Source: Natrarchaeobaculum aegyptiacum
GTDB taxonomy: Archaea; Halobacteriota; Halobacteria; Halobacteriales; Natrialbaceae
NCBI RefSeq assembly: GCF_002156705.1
Contig: NZ_CP019893.1
Coordinates: forward strand, 3,472,001-3,536,000
Length of the DNA stretch: 64,000 nt
Direction: 5' to 3'
Positions 29,114-37,980 of the stretch are shown piece after piece. Numbering within the stretch: the stretch's first letter is position 1; the number at the start of each line of letters is the position of its first letter. The notes under the pieces were generated by a model that did no database searches, was not told where the DNA came from, and worked only from the letters and a program-made list of their open reading frames with translations. Position numbers and translations under genes: made by a program.

Positions 29114-30691
29114 ATGACCAACACGACGACCATACGTTCACAGTGTACGACGATTTTGATGGCCTGCATCGTCGCCGTCGCGATGCTCGGCGCCGGTGCC
29201 GCCGGCGCCGCCGCTCAAGAGGATCCCGCGAGCGAAAGCGCATACGCACTCGAGAACGACGAGGGACTCTACCTCGTCTTCGGTGCTGATCTGGGCGACG
29301 ATATGACCCTGGAGGAGTACATCGAGGCTCACGCCTCCGGTGATCAGGTTGCAGACGCAGAGGTCACCCAGTACTCGGACGTCGACCAGGTGAATATCAA
29401 CCAGCAGGGTAACGCCACGTCGATTTCGATCGACGGCGGTGAGGCCACCGCGGTTCAGGAGGCCAACCAGCTGAACTCCAACGAACAGTTCGCCGATGCA
29501 TCAGCTGACAACGTCCAGGGTGACGTGGTCCAGTTCGACGACGTCGGTGACGTCACCATTATCATCGGTAACGGTGACGGCCAGAGCTTCGACGGCTGGG
29601 GTATCGCCGACAAGAAAGGTGACAAAGCCGAAGTTGACGGCGACCAGGAAGCCGAAGCGGTCGTCACCCAGGTCCAGGAAGTCGGCCAGCTGAACTACAA
29701 CGAACAGAACACCGCGTTCGCGATCGCCGAGAACGGTAGTACGGCGACCGCTATCCAGCAGTCCCATCAGTCTAACCAGAACCTGCAGCAAGGAATTGCA
29801 AACGCGACGAACGTCTACGTCGGTGGCGGTGAGTTCGTCGACAAGACCGGCGACCACACGAAATCCGGTGACTCCGGATCCGGCGTCGATCAGGTCGCCG
29901 AGGCCGAGGTCGCCCAGGGACAGGCCGGTGACCAGTTGAACGTCAACGAACAGGACGGTGCCGTTGCCATCGCCGTCGGCGAAGACAGCGTGGCGACCGC
30001 CATCCAGTTCACTGACCAGACGAACCTCAACGAACAACTCGCCGATGCCAGCGCCCAGAACATCGTCGCTGGAATGGCCGGGATGGACGTCGCCACTGCT
30101 GGCTTCGACGGCAGCAACGATGTCCTCGAAACCGACGAAGTCGTCGATACCTTCGGCGACGAGAAAGACGACCACCACAAGAAAGCCGACAAGGACGAGA
30201 TCCAGTCGGCGACCTCTGAAGTGACCCAGGAGCAGGCTGTCGAGCAGATGAACGTCAACCTGCAAAACACCGCGTTCGCGTACGCCACCAACGGCAGCGA
30301 AGCGACCGCGGTGCAGCTCGCCTACCAGAGCAACATCAACGCACAGGTCGGCTTCGCCGATGCGCTGAACGTCTACGCCGGCCCGAGCCACCAGTACGAG
30401 AACGCGATGGTCACCTCGACCATGAGCGTCACCGTTGGTGGCGAGGACGTCGACGGCCTCGAGGGGCTCGCCTACGACTACGACGCGCTCCAGACGAACG
30501 ACCCGAGCCAGCACGCGACCGCACAGCTCGAACAGGTCCAGTTCATCGACCAGCAGAACGTCAACGAGCAGCAGGCTGCCATCGCCGTCGCCGAAAACGG
30601 TGAGAGTGCAGACGCTGCCCAGGTGAGTCTGCAGGAGAACGAGAACATCCAGTTCGGCTCCGTCGCAGCGACGAACGTCTGGGCCGCGTAA
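29114..30691 (+). CDS. Secreted five-repeat Q/N-ladder protein (candidate curli-like fibre subunit)
   Basis: The 525-aa precursor has a Sec signal (about residues 1-34, ending GAAAQ). Five units follow at about residues 77-135, 178-237, 259-319, 362-422 and 466-525; the last unit ends the protein exactly. Each unit has two Q-x-N-x-N-x-Q motifs, ten in all with no exception (for example QLNYNEQ, QTNLNEQ, QENENIQ), joined by AxAIAxNG and ATAxQ segments and closed by ANV/TNV. Units are separated by acidic linkers of ~25-45 residues. The pattern resembles curlin repeats (S-x5-Q-x-G-x2-N-x-A-x3-Q) without being the same. I infer a beta-solenoid or amyloid-like surface fibre. There is no cysteine in the mature protein and no sortase or lipid motif. 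Confidence 0.75.
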   Translation: MTNTTTIRSQCTTILMACIVAVAMLGAGAAGAAAQEDPASESAYALENDEGLYLVFGADLGDDMTLEEYIEAHASGDQVADAEVTQYSDVDQVNINQQGNATSISIDGGEATAVQEANQLNSNEQFADASADNVQGDVVQFDDVGDVTIIIGNGDGQSFDGWGIADKKGDKAEVDGDQEAEAVVTQVQEVGQLNYNEQNTAFAIAENGSTATAIQQSHQSNQNLQQGIANATNVYVGGGEFVDKTGDHTKSGDSGSGVDQVAEAEVAQGQAGDQLNVNEQDGAVAIAVGEDSVATAIQFTDQTNLNEQLADASAQNIVAGMAGMDVATAGFDGSNDVLETDEVVDTFGDEKDDHHKKADKDEIQSATSEVTQEQAVEQMNVNLQNTAFAYATNGSEATAVQLAYQSNINAQVGFADALNVYAGPSHQYENAMVTSTMSVTVGGEDVDGLEGLAYDYDALQTNDPSQHATAQLEQVQFIDQQNVNEQQAAIAVAENGESADAAQVSLQENENIQFGSVAATNVWAA

Positions 30692-31095
30692 AGACGATTC
30701 CCCGCTGGCATCGATATCGTCGATTTCCCGTTTCGGGACATCGTTGTCGGCCAACGACTGCGGTTGAGAGTCGATGATCGACCCAGACTGACTATTCCGT
30801 ATCGCCACCGCAACGTTTCTTACTGTTTGTTTTGCCACGACACCCGAACGGCTATAGTAACAACTGCAACGATTCACACACTGATCACCGATCCGTCTGG
30901 CGATCAGGTGTGCACTGACGTGCAGTGGCTACTATACCAGTTGGTCCGTCAGTTCGGTTATCCAACCAGGGGAACCGGGTAGAAGTTCGAACCGGGCGCA
31001 GGTCGTACGTCCCGGTGGTAGCTCACGGTGGCCGCACCGTCACATTGAGGGACGACGCTACCACTCGTGATTTTCGGCTCAGCCTAACTGAGGAG
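30692..31095. other. Intergenic region, no gene seen
   Basis: Only short shadow frames are present. It separates the five-repeat gene from a convergent small secreted protein gene and may hold the terminators of both. Confidence 0.5.
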
Positions 31096-31491
31096 TCACG
31101 GCCTCAGGTCTTCTTCAGCCGGCAGTGTATCGTCGAGAATGTCGTCGACAAGGTCATCGTTCACGTCGTCACCAGGATCGGTGTCGACATCGTCGACGAT
31201 GTCTGAACCAGTATCATTGAGCCCAAGGTCGAGATCTAGATCAGGGAGCTCGTAATCTAACTCATCTTCCTGGACATCCGTTTCCGATTCCTCCTGGATT
31301 ACGACCGATTCGGTCGTCTCTTCCTGTGTTTCGGTTTCGGTGATCGTTTCGTCGAGGTCGAGTTCGACCCAATCGGTGTCGCCGTCTTCCTCTGCAGCCA
31401 CCGCACCGGCCGCGAGTGTAAGCGTCAGTGCAGCCAGTCCGACGACGAGTGCGATCGTTATCGTCCGTCGACCGAGTGTTGTACCTGTCAT
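31096..31491 (-). CDS. Small secreted acidic protein
   Basis: The 131-aa precursor has an N-terminal hydrophobic signal (TITIALVVGLAALTLTLAAG) followed by a very acidic Thr/Glu-rich segment and a C-terminal part with LPDLDLDLGLNDTG and Asp-rich repeats. No domain is recognised. It lies at the edge of the Q/N-repeat locus and could be an accessory surface factor, but the link is only positional. Confidence 0.55.
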   Translation of the reverse strand: MTGTTLGRRTITIALVVGLAALTLTLAAGAVAAEEDGDTDWVELDLDETITETETQEETTESVVIQEESETDVQEDELDYELPDLDLDLGLNDTGSDIVDDVDTDPGDDVNDDLVDDILDDTLPAEEDLRP

Positions 31492-31681
31492 ACTGGATTG
31501 CCTCGAGCGGCAGCGAGGGGGTCGACAGTGACGGGTATAAACGCCGGAAATCGTTGGCCTCTCAAATTTCGGGTTGGAAGCCTGTAGTCCGCCGTTTGCG
31601 TCAGGACCAACGGGTTCGCCATCCGAACACTCCCGGAACCCTGAGAAAGTGGCTTGACGCTCGGTGCGCTCTCACTCTGAC

Positions 31682-32290
31682 ATGGATCGACGAAGGTTCC
31701 TCCTGGTGGGGGCGAGTATCGCCTCGGTCTCGAGTGCGATCGCCGGCTGTCTGGGCGACGCTTCGCCTGCGGCCGACGTGGCGAACGTGGTCGGCGGAGA
31801 CGACGCGGGATCAGAGACGGACGAGCGAGGTACCGAAGACGATACCGGCCCGGACGTAGCCGACTGGGTCGAGTTCGAGCACGTCGACGAGGCGTCGATC
31901 GAACGAGTAGAAGCGATCGATCTCGAGGCCGAACTCGACGACGACGCGGACGAAGCCATCGACGAGTTCATCGACGACCGCGATCACGACGGCGTCCACG
32001 ACTGCTGGCTCGTGAACGAGGCGGACGAGGCCCTCGAGGCGACGATGGATATCGTCACCGGGGACGAGACCGTTCTCGAGGGCTCGGTGTCGCTCCCTGC
32101 CGGTGGCGCACTCGAGATGATCCTCTCCGAGGAAGGGGCCTACGAAACGACGGTCGCCGCCGAATCTGACGGCACGACCACCGAAACGACGACCACTGCG
32201 ACCCCGGATCCCTCGTGTACGGTCTCACGGACGGTGCTTGCGTTCGGGGACGGTGGAAGCGTCAGCACGCACACCGAGTCGAGATGCTGA
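31682..32290 (+). CDS. Tat-type lipoprotein, unknown function
   Basis: The 202-aa precursor starts MDRRRFLLVGASIASVSSAIAGC in sequence terms: twin arginines, a hydrophobic core and a lipobox cysteine. It continues with acidic linkers, a ~110-residue domain including DRDHDGVHDCWLVN, and ends in a Thr-rich stretch and a C-terminal cysteine. The D-x-D-x-D-G-like run could bind calcium. No family was recognised. The start at 31682 was chosen over an in-frame ATG at 31664 because the Tat motif begins there. Confidence 0.6.
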   Translation: MDRRRFLLVGASIASVSSAIAGCLGDASPAADVANVVGGDDAGSETDERGTEDDTGPDVADWVEFEHVDEASIERVEAIDLEAELDDDADEAIDEFIDDRDHDGVHDCWLVNEADEALEATMDIVTGDETVLEGSVSLPAGGALEMILSEEGAYETTVAAESDGTTTETTTTATPDPSCTVSRTVLAFGDGGSVSTHTESRC

Positions 32291-32418
32291 CGAACGGCCA
32301 GTCCGAGTCTCACGACGGCAGACAAAACCAGTTCAAGCCGGGTAACGAGGACCTACGCCGTTCTTCGAGCGAACTGACCGGCTCGAGTATTTGCAACTGA
32401 ACGTCGACGGCAGCAGTT

Positions 32419-33174
32419 TCAGGAGTCCTCTCCCGACAGCCGACGGTGCTCGGCCAGCGCTTCCTCGATCGTCAACTCGCCGGCGGCGACCCGGCGGGCG
32501 AGCTCCTCGTCGATCGTCCGGTTCGTCTCGCTTTGCTCACGAGAGCGATCCTTGATCACCTGTAACTCGCCCGCCGTCGGCTCGACGTCGCGGGCCTCGA
32601 TCGGCTTGCCCTCGAGTCGAGCGATGTTGACCGCGGCGAGGACGTCACCCATCCCGCGAGCGCCGGTGCCGAGGTAGGGCGTCGTTCCGGTCTCGTCGAC
32701 GAGTTCGACGCGAACCCCCTCGAGATCGTTGACGATCGTCGACCCCTGGAGGCGGGCCCCGTCGCCGATGCGGACGACCGGGTCGGCGGCGTCGCGAACC
32801 TCGCGCTGGATGCGCTCGACGGCGTCGGCGAGCGGGACCTGAAAGGCGGCGACGACGGTCTCGCCGGTGAGGACGGCGATTCCCGGCCGACGCCCCGGAT
32901 CGACGCCGACGGTCGTCCGGCCGCCGTCGCCGCGAAGCGCGGTCAGCGCGCGGTCGACCGCGCTCCGTGACTCGCCCGGTTCGGCGACGATCGTCGTCAC
33001 GGTTGGCTCAGCGTCTGCGAACGCATCGACGTGCTCGGCGTCGGTCACCACGACGGTCGTCCGCTTCGGAAGCGGCTGATCGGGCTCGAGTGTCGTGAAC
33101 GTGGTCCCCCGATCCCGGAGTTCGTTGACGACGCCGTGGTAGACCTCGAAGTCGGCGGTTGCGACGACGATCAC
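32419..33174 (-). CDS. Conserved haloarchaeal protein with a RuvC/RNase H-like strand
   Basis: The 251-aa protein starts with an alpha/beta domain (VIVVATADFEVYHGVV) and has TTVGVDPGRRPGIAVL near residue 100, which resembles the first strand of RNase H-fold nucleases (G-x-D-P-G). The C-terminus is helical (IDEELARRVAAGELTIEEAL). I do not see a complete set of catalytic acids. The frame extends further upstream, but the GTG at 33174 is chosen because AATAAA at 33199-33204 (TTTATT on this strand) lies 25-30 bases before it, right for a leaderless start. It is divergent from radB, so a recombination or repair role is plausible. Confidence 0.7.
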   Translation of the reverse strand: MIVVATADFEVYHGVVNELRDRGTTFTTLEPDQPLPKRTTVVVTDAEHVDAFADAEPTVTTIVAEPGESRSAVDRALTALRGDGGRTTVGVDPGRRPGIAVLTGETVVAAFQVPLADAVERIQREVRDAADPVVRIGDGARLQGSTIVNDLEGVRVELVDETGTTPYLGTGARGMGDVLAAVNIARLEGKPIEARDVEPTAGELQVIKDRSREQSETNRTIDEELARRVAAGELTIEEALAEHRRLSGEDS

Positions 33175-33358
33175 GTCCGATCGTTGGAGGGCGGCCCGAA
33201 TAAACGTATCCGACGCTGGCCGTCGATCCTCACGCCGAGTGGGGCACTCGAGTCGTCCCCTCGACAATCGGGGTAGTCGATCGATCGTCGTCGGACCGCG
33301 TTCTCGACCGTTCGTGCCGTTCCGGGGCCTTTTTGCACCGAGCCTTCCAAGGGCGACC

Positions 33359-34189
33359 GTGAAGGACGAGGCGATTCCGACGGGCTGTGAGGCCGTCGAC
33401 GAGTTGCTGGGCGGCGGCTTCGAGCGTGGAACCGTCACCCAGATCTACGGTTCGCCCGCCGCGGGCAAGACGAACGTCGCGCTGTCTGCCGCCGTGGAGA
33501 CGGCTGCTGCCGGCGGCACTGCCGTCTATATCGACACCGAAGGCGTCTCCGTCGACCGGTTCGAGCAACTGCTCTCGGCACGGGCCGACGAGAATCGCAC
33601 TCGTGGACCAGACGACCGGTCGACCGACGTCCTCTCGAGCGGCGTCGAGGAGACGGACGTCCCGAGCGGGGACGAGTCGCCGAGAGACGAGTCCGCGGAA
33701 ACCGACGTCGAGACGCTCGCCTCGCGAATCGTCGTCGAGGATGCCCTCGACTTCGAGGAGCAGGCCGAGGCGGTCCGGGACGCCGAGGCGTTCGCGGAGG
33801 GGGCCGACCTGATCGTCCTCGATAGCGCAACCGGGTTCTACCGCCTCGAGCGCGGCCCGGGGGGCGGCGACGGGACGGGCGACGGGGGCGAGGCCCTCCG
33901 GTCGGTCGCCCGGCAGGTGACCCACCTGCTCTCGCTGGCGCGCAAACACGACCTCGCCGTCGTCCTGACGAATCAGGTCTTCGCCGACCCAGACTCCGAT
34001 CGGACGCGCGCACTCGGCGGGAACACCTTAGAGCACTGGACCGGTGTCGTCGTCCGCCTCGAGCGCTTCCGCGGGGGCAATCGGCGGGCGACGCTCGAGA
34101 AACACCGGTCGAAGCCGGCCGGCGAGTCGGTGCAGTTTCGGATCACGGAGACCGGACTCGAGAGCGGTGGCGGGATGCCCGAGCCCTAA
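33359..34189 (+). CDS. radB: RadB recombinase paralogue
   Basis: The ~276-aa RecA-fold protein starts TGCEAVDELLGGGFERGTV and has the Walker A GSPAAGKTN and a VLTNQVF segment typical of archaeal RadB, a RadA paralogue that assists homologous recombination. Walker B is DLIVLDSATGFYRLE. A long acidic insertion (about residues 70-120, with DVLSSGVEETDVPSGDES) makes it longer than most RadB proteins, which are ~220-240 aa. The start is GTG at 33359; CCTTTTTG at 33328-33335 lies 24-31 bases upstream. Confidence 0.92.
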   Translation: MKDEAIPTGCEAVDELLGGGFERGTVTQIYGSPAAGKTNVALSAAVETAAAGGTAVYIDTEGVSVDRFEQLLSARADENRTRGPDDRSTDVLSSGVEETDVPSGDESPRDESAETDVETLASRIVVEDALDFEEQAEAVRDAEAFAEGADLIVLDSATGFYRLERGPGGGDGTGDGGEALRSVARQVTHLLSLARKHDLAVVLTNQVFADPDSDRTRALGGNTLEHWTGVVVRLERFRGGNRRATLEKHRSKPAGESVQFRITETGLESGGGMPEP

Positions 34190-34256
34190 CGAGAGCCTTC
34201 GACCCGGCTGAGACGGCTGGGGCTACCCATGGAGTTCGGCGTCGTTTCGAGAACGA

Positions 34257-34901
34257 TCAGTTTTCGGGCTGGACCGCGGTGTCGATAGGCGTCTCCCCCC
34301 CGAAGAGCCTGATCGTCTCGCCGACGGTGTCCTCGTTCTCGAGACTCGCGACGACCGCCTGCGCCACGTCGGCACGCGGGATCGACGCACCGCTTTCACC
34401 GGGATACTCGAAGGCCGACGACACGTGACCGGTCCCCTCGTCGTCTGTGAGCGCGGTCGGTCGGAGGATCGTCGCCTCGAGCGGCGACGCCTCGAGGAAG
34501 TCGTCGGCACAGCGCTTTGCGACCCAGTACGGACGCATGGCTTCTGGCTCGCCCAGTGGCTCGCTCGCGTTGAACGAACTGATCATGACGAAGCGATCGA
34601 TGCCCTGCTCGACGCAGGCGTCGATCGATCGTCGTGCTCCCCAGAGGTCGATCAGGAGCGTCTTCCCCCAGTCGGTGTCGCCGCCGGAGCCCGCGGTGAA
34701 GACGACGGCGTCGCACGCCTCGAGTGCGTCGGCGAACTCCCCCTCGAGGTCGCCCAGCCGTGGTTCCCCGCCGCGGTCGCGAATCTCGTCGAACTGGGAT
34801 TCGTCCCGGACGATTCCGATCGGGTCGTGGCCGGCATCGTCGAGTCTGGGGAGCAACTCACGACCAATTCCGCCGTTGGCACCGATCACTGCGACGTTCA
34901 T
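34257..34901 (-). CDS. NAD(P)-binding SDR_a5-like protein
   Basis: An atypical short-chain dehydrogenase of about 214 aa. The GxNGGIG dinucleotide motif is at residues 7-13 (VIGANGGIGRELL). Then come an acidic-tipped second strand region, AVVFTAGSGG, MISSFNASEP, and Y-W-V-A-K-R-C, the Tyr-x3-Lys-like site. It resembles the YwnB/YhfK group of NAD(P)-binding epimerase-like proteins. The substrate is unknown. The start is ATG at 34901, five codons inside the longest frame, directly before the first strand. Confidence 0.88.
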   Translation of the reverse strand: MNVAVIGANGGIGRELLPRLDDAGHDPIGIVRDESQFDEIRDRGGEPRLGDLEGEFADALEACDAVVFTAGSGGDTDWGKTLLIDLWGARRSIDACVEQGIDRFVMISSFNASEPLGEPEAMRPYWVAKRCADDFLEASPLEATILRPTALTDDEGTGHVSSAFEYPGESGASIPRADVAQAVVASLENEDTVGETIRLFGGETPIDTAVQPEN

Positions 34902-35023
34902 CGTGCCCGTCTCCACGGCGGCACGGTCAAAAGGTGCTGGGGGTTTCGCCTGTCCCTGGCCGATCTGAACTTCCTCGGCGAGAGGAGACAGTCAGAGAGT
35001 CGGGCTGGGACTCGAGGCCCGTG

Positions 35024-36181
35024 TTATAGCTCGTTCAACTTCCGCAGGAGCTGTCCGCGGTACTCTTCGTCGCTGGTAATGCCTTTCAGTTCGAGGACGT
35101 TGCGCTCGAGTTTCTCGAGAGCGACGCGGAAGGCGTTCTCTGCGCCGTAGCCTTCGCCGGTACCGGCGACCTGCCCCTTGTTGGTCCGAAGGCGGACCTG
35201 ACAGTGGATCAGTGGCGTCCCGCGGAGTTTCTCCTTGTGTTCTTTGAACCGGACGTGCGCGTGGAGCACCTGCATCTCGGCGTACTTGTCTGCGACCTCC
35301 TGGATGTCCTCGACGATCGCCTCGCGGGTGATGGTGTCGAGCATCGAGATGTTCGTGATCTGGACGTCCATGCGCTCTTCCTCGGTGAGCGTCAGCGCCC
35401 GCAGGACGTCCGTCTTCGTGACGACGCCGAGGACCTCGCGATCGTTTCCGTCGGGCGTGACCATCAACCCGGCGTAGTCGAGCTCGAGCATCTGTTCGAT
35501 CGCTTCGCGGGCGGTCGCGTCGAGCGTGGTCGTCTCGACGGGGCTGTTCATGATGTCGTAGACGGGAACGTCGAGCATCCGCTGGCTGTCGCCGACGCGG
35601 TCGCCGGTCGTCGTCGAGTACTCCTGACGGATGACGAAGTCGGCGATATCGTGAGTGGTGACGACGCCCGTGAGCACGCCGCTGTCGTCTAACACCGGGA
35701 GTCGCGAGATGCCGTGTTCGCGAAGCTGGTTGATCGCCCGGCCGATGCCGTCGTCCTCGTTGAGGGTCACGGGATCGGACGAGTAGACGTCCTCGACGGT
35801 TAGCGTGTCGAGGTTCTCGAGAACGGCCTCGAGGATGGCGTCGTCGCTGATGACGCCCCAGAGGTCGCCGTGTTCGAAGACGGGTGCGACCTTCGCGTTA
35901 CTCTCGATCAGCATCCGGGCGGTCTCGCGAACGTCCTCGTCGCGGTCGATCTTCGGTGCCGGGGAGTTCCGGCTGGGCTTGATGAGCGCGGCGACCTTCG
36001 CGTCGTCTTCGACGTGCGACTGGAGGACCTCGCGTTCGCTGATCACGCCCTCGTACTCGCCGTCGTTGGTGACGATGATCCCCTTCGGGTTCCCGTTCTC
36101 GAACATCGAACGGACTTTCCCCATTCGCTCGCCGACTCCGACCTCGATATACTCCTGCGTCGCGATATCAGCAATATTCAT
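35024..36181 (-). CDS. Four-CBS protein fused to an HPF/RaiA-like ribosome domain
   Basis: The 385-aa protein has four CBS motifs in two pairs (about residues 1-120 and 125-270), each pair ending in GVVTTHDI- or GVISDDAI-like strands. CBS pairs bind adenine nucleotides and act as energy sensors. The last 115 residues (271-385) have the length and strand-helix order of ribosome hibernation factor HPF/RaiA: MDVQITNIS, then HAHVRFKEH, a basic strand IHCQVRLRTNKG and a final helix NAFRVALEKLERNV. A nucleotide-gated ribosome-binding protein is inferred. Similar long CBS proteins are known in haloarchaea, but the C-terminal assignment is my own reading. Confidence 0.8.
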   Translation of the reverse strand: MNIADIATQEYIEVGVGERMGKVRSMFENGNPKGIIVTNDGEYEGVISEREVLQSHVEDDAKVAALIKPSRNSPAPKIDRDEDVRETARMLIESNAKVAPVFEHGDLWGVISDDAILEAVLENLDTLTVEDVYSSDPVTLNEDDGIGRAINQLREHGISRLPVLDDSGVLTGVVTTHDIADFVIRQEYSTTTGDRVGDSQRMLDVPVYDIMNSPVETTTLDATAREAIEQMLELDYAGLMVTPDGNDREVLGVVTKTDVLRALTLTEEERMDVQITNISMLDTITREAIVEDIQEVADKYAEMQVLHAHVRFKEHKEKLRGTPLIHCQVRLRTNKGQVAGTGEGYGAENAFRVALEKLERNVLELKGITSDEEYRGQLLRKLNEL

Positions 36182-36304
36182 CGTTCTATCAGTACCGTTC
36201 TGGCTCAGAGGGTTTGAAGATACTGCCTCACTCTCGCAGGGCCCTCTGGATCAGCAACGGCCCACGACGCCAAGACTCTTTGAGCTTCCCGTGGCCGTGC
36301 GCCC

Positions 36305-36769
36305 ATGGGACTCGCTGCACCACCCGACGACCCCACTCGAGTCGACGCGCATCCGGGGTCCGACGATTCGACGCCAGACACTGGTCCGTCCGAGCCCGAT
36401 CCGGAACGCGAGGGCGATCGGACTCGAGGAGACGACGCGACGAATCGAGACGAGGGAACGGTCCTGCCCGACATCGGCGTCTTCGGTCGGTACACCTACC
36501 TCGCGACGGAGGTCTTCTGGGGGGCGATCGCGTTCGCCCTGTTACGCCGCGCGGGTGCACTTCGGAAGGCGGCGGTGACCATCCTCGCACTGTATCCACT
36601 CGCGTACGCGTGGGACCGGTACACCCTCGAGGTCGGCGTCTTCGACATCAGAATGCGAACCGGGATCGACGTCGCGGGCATCCCGCTCGAGGAACACCTG
36701 TTCATGGCCGTCGTCCCCGGGCTCGTACTGGGTGTTCACGAGACGATTTTCGGTAGTGGGGATGAGTAA
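36305..36769 (+). CDS. Lycopene cyclase domain-containing protein
   Basis: The 154-aa protein has an acidic, disordered N-terminal third (residues 1-55) and then one lycopene-cyclase-type domain of about three helices: YTYLATEVFWGAIAF, a helix ending LYPLAYAWDRYTLEVGVF, and GIPLEEHLFMAVVPGLVLG. The P-L-E-E-H-L-F motif is the family hallmark. Full heterodimeric cyclases contain two such domains; this is a single one. Carotenoid ring formation or membrane pigment metabolism is possible, but no partner gene is next to it. Confidence 0.75.
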   Translation: MGLAAPPDDPTRVDAHPGSDDSTPDTGPSEPDPEREGDRTRGDDATNRDEGTVLPDIGVFGRYTYLATEVFWGAIAFALLRRAGALRKAAVTILALYPLAYAWDRYTLEVGVFDIRMRTGIDVAGIPLEEHLFMAVVPGLVLGVHETIFGSGDE

Positions 36770-36865
36770 CAACAGCGTGTGACCATACCGGCCTCACTCC
36801 CTACCAGACGGTTTCCTGTACACCTATATGAGTATCGATCGAATGCAATCGACGAGTGAGAGCCG

Positions 36866-37075
36866 ATGCCAGGAGACGATGCTCACGATGGCCTCGAGGA
36901 CCAACCCGGTGCGCGGTGGGACAGCGGTCGTTGTCCTCCCGGATCCGAGGTAGCCGATGACGATCCACTCTTCAGTGCGCCATCAGTGAGTGCCGACGAA
37001 CCGATCGATGAAGTCGATATCGACGACGTTCTGTACGGCGAAATTGCGGTCCCGAACGATAACGATCGGAACTGA
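36866..37075 (+). CDS. Small acidic protein, unknown
   Basis: The 69-aa hydrophilic protein is rich in Asp, Pro and Ser (MPGDDAHDGLEDQPG..., ending ...IAVPNDNDRN). No domain is seen. A TATA-like CTATATG at 36824-36830 lies upstream. The codon pattern is compatible with coding, but this is a weak call. Confidence 0.4.
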   Translation: MPGDDAHDGLEDQPGARWDSGRCPPGSEVADDDPLFSAPSVSADEPIDEVDIDDVLYGEIAVPNDNDRN

Positions 37076-37112
37076 CGAACCAGCAGTACAGCGATCTGGA
37101 ACGTTCCGACTC

Positions 37113-37778
37113 CTACTCGAGCCTCTCGAGCACGGCCGGAAGCTCGGTCGCGATGTCGTGCTGTGACACGTGCGCGACGGCCCGCGGATCCGGCTCGGGA
37201 CCGTCCTCGAGCAACACCTGAACCACGGCCATCCCCGCGTTCGTCGCCCCGCGGACGTCGGCGTCGACCTCGTCACCCACGTAGACCGCCTCCGCGGGCT
37301 CGACGTCCAGTTCCGAAGCGATGGCCTCGAAGGCGCGCGGATCGGGTTTGCCGGCCTCGAGTTCGCCGGTGACGAGCGCGGCGTCGAAGGCCTCTTCCCA
37401 GCCCAGCGTCTCGAGTTTGTCCCGCTGGGCGACGATGGGGCCGTTGGTGAGCAGCCCCACGTGGTAGGACTCCCGCAGTGAGGCCAGCAGCTCTTCGACG
37501 CCGGGCAGGGGCTCGAGTGCGTCGGCGATCGTCTCCCGGTAGGCGGTCGCGAGTGTGGCGGGGTCGACTTCCGCGTCGGCGTCGTGGTCATCGAGCAGGT
37601 CCGCGAAAATCGGCTCGCGGGTCTCCCGGGTGAGGTTCCGGCGATGGGCCTCGAGGTAGGCCTCCCGGGAGAGCGACGGCGCGTCCGCAGCGGCGGCGGC
37701 CTCCTCGAGGATGGTCGCCCGGTCCCGCGTCGGAACCGCGAGTGTGTAATCGAGGTCGAAGACGACCGCCTGTGGCAT
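37113..37778 (-). CDS. HAD family hydrolase
   Basis: The 221-aa protein has the HAD motif I VFDLDYTL with nucleophile Asp8 and acid Asp10, a C1-type helical cap (about residues 20-90), motif II LLTNGP, and motifs III-IV GKPDPRAFEAIASEL and VYVGDEVDADV. It should dephosphorylate a small phosphate ester. The long frame extends upstream, but the ATG at 37778 is adopted because motif I follows it within eight residues. Confidence 0.92.
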   Translation of the reverse strand: MPQAVVFDLDYTLAVPTRDRATILEEAAAAADAPSLSREAYLEAHRRNLTRETREPIFADLLDDHDADAEVDPATLATAYRETIADALEPLPGVEELLASLRESYHVGLLTNGPIVAQRDKLETLGWEEAFDAALVTGELEAGKPDPRAFEAIASELDVEPAEAVYVGDEVDADVRGATNAGMAVVQVLLEDGPEPDPRAVAHVSQHDIATELPAVLERLE

Positions 37779-37980
37779 AGTCGGAGGAGGGGACTCGAGG
37801 GGGTTGAAGTTATCTGTTCGTCCCAGCGGTTGCAGCGAACGGAGGACCGGACCGCTCGAGGAGTCGTCGAGGTGATCGTGCGCGGCTCGGATGATCCCCG
37901 AGGGGGTCGACCGGGTGGCCGACCGAGGACGGGTTTCGACACTGTTAATTGACGACCCCAAATAGAATCGGCCGAACGCA

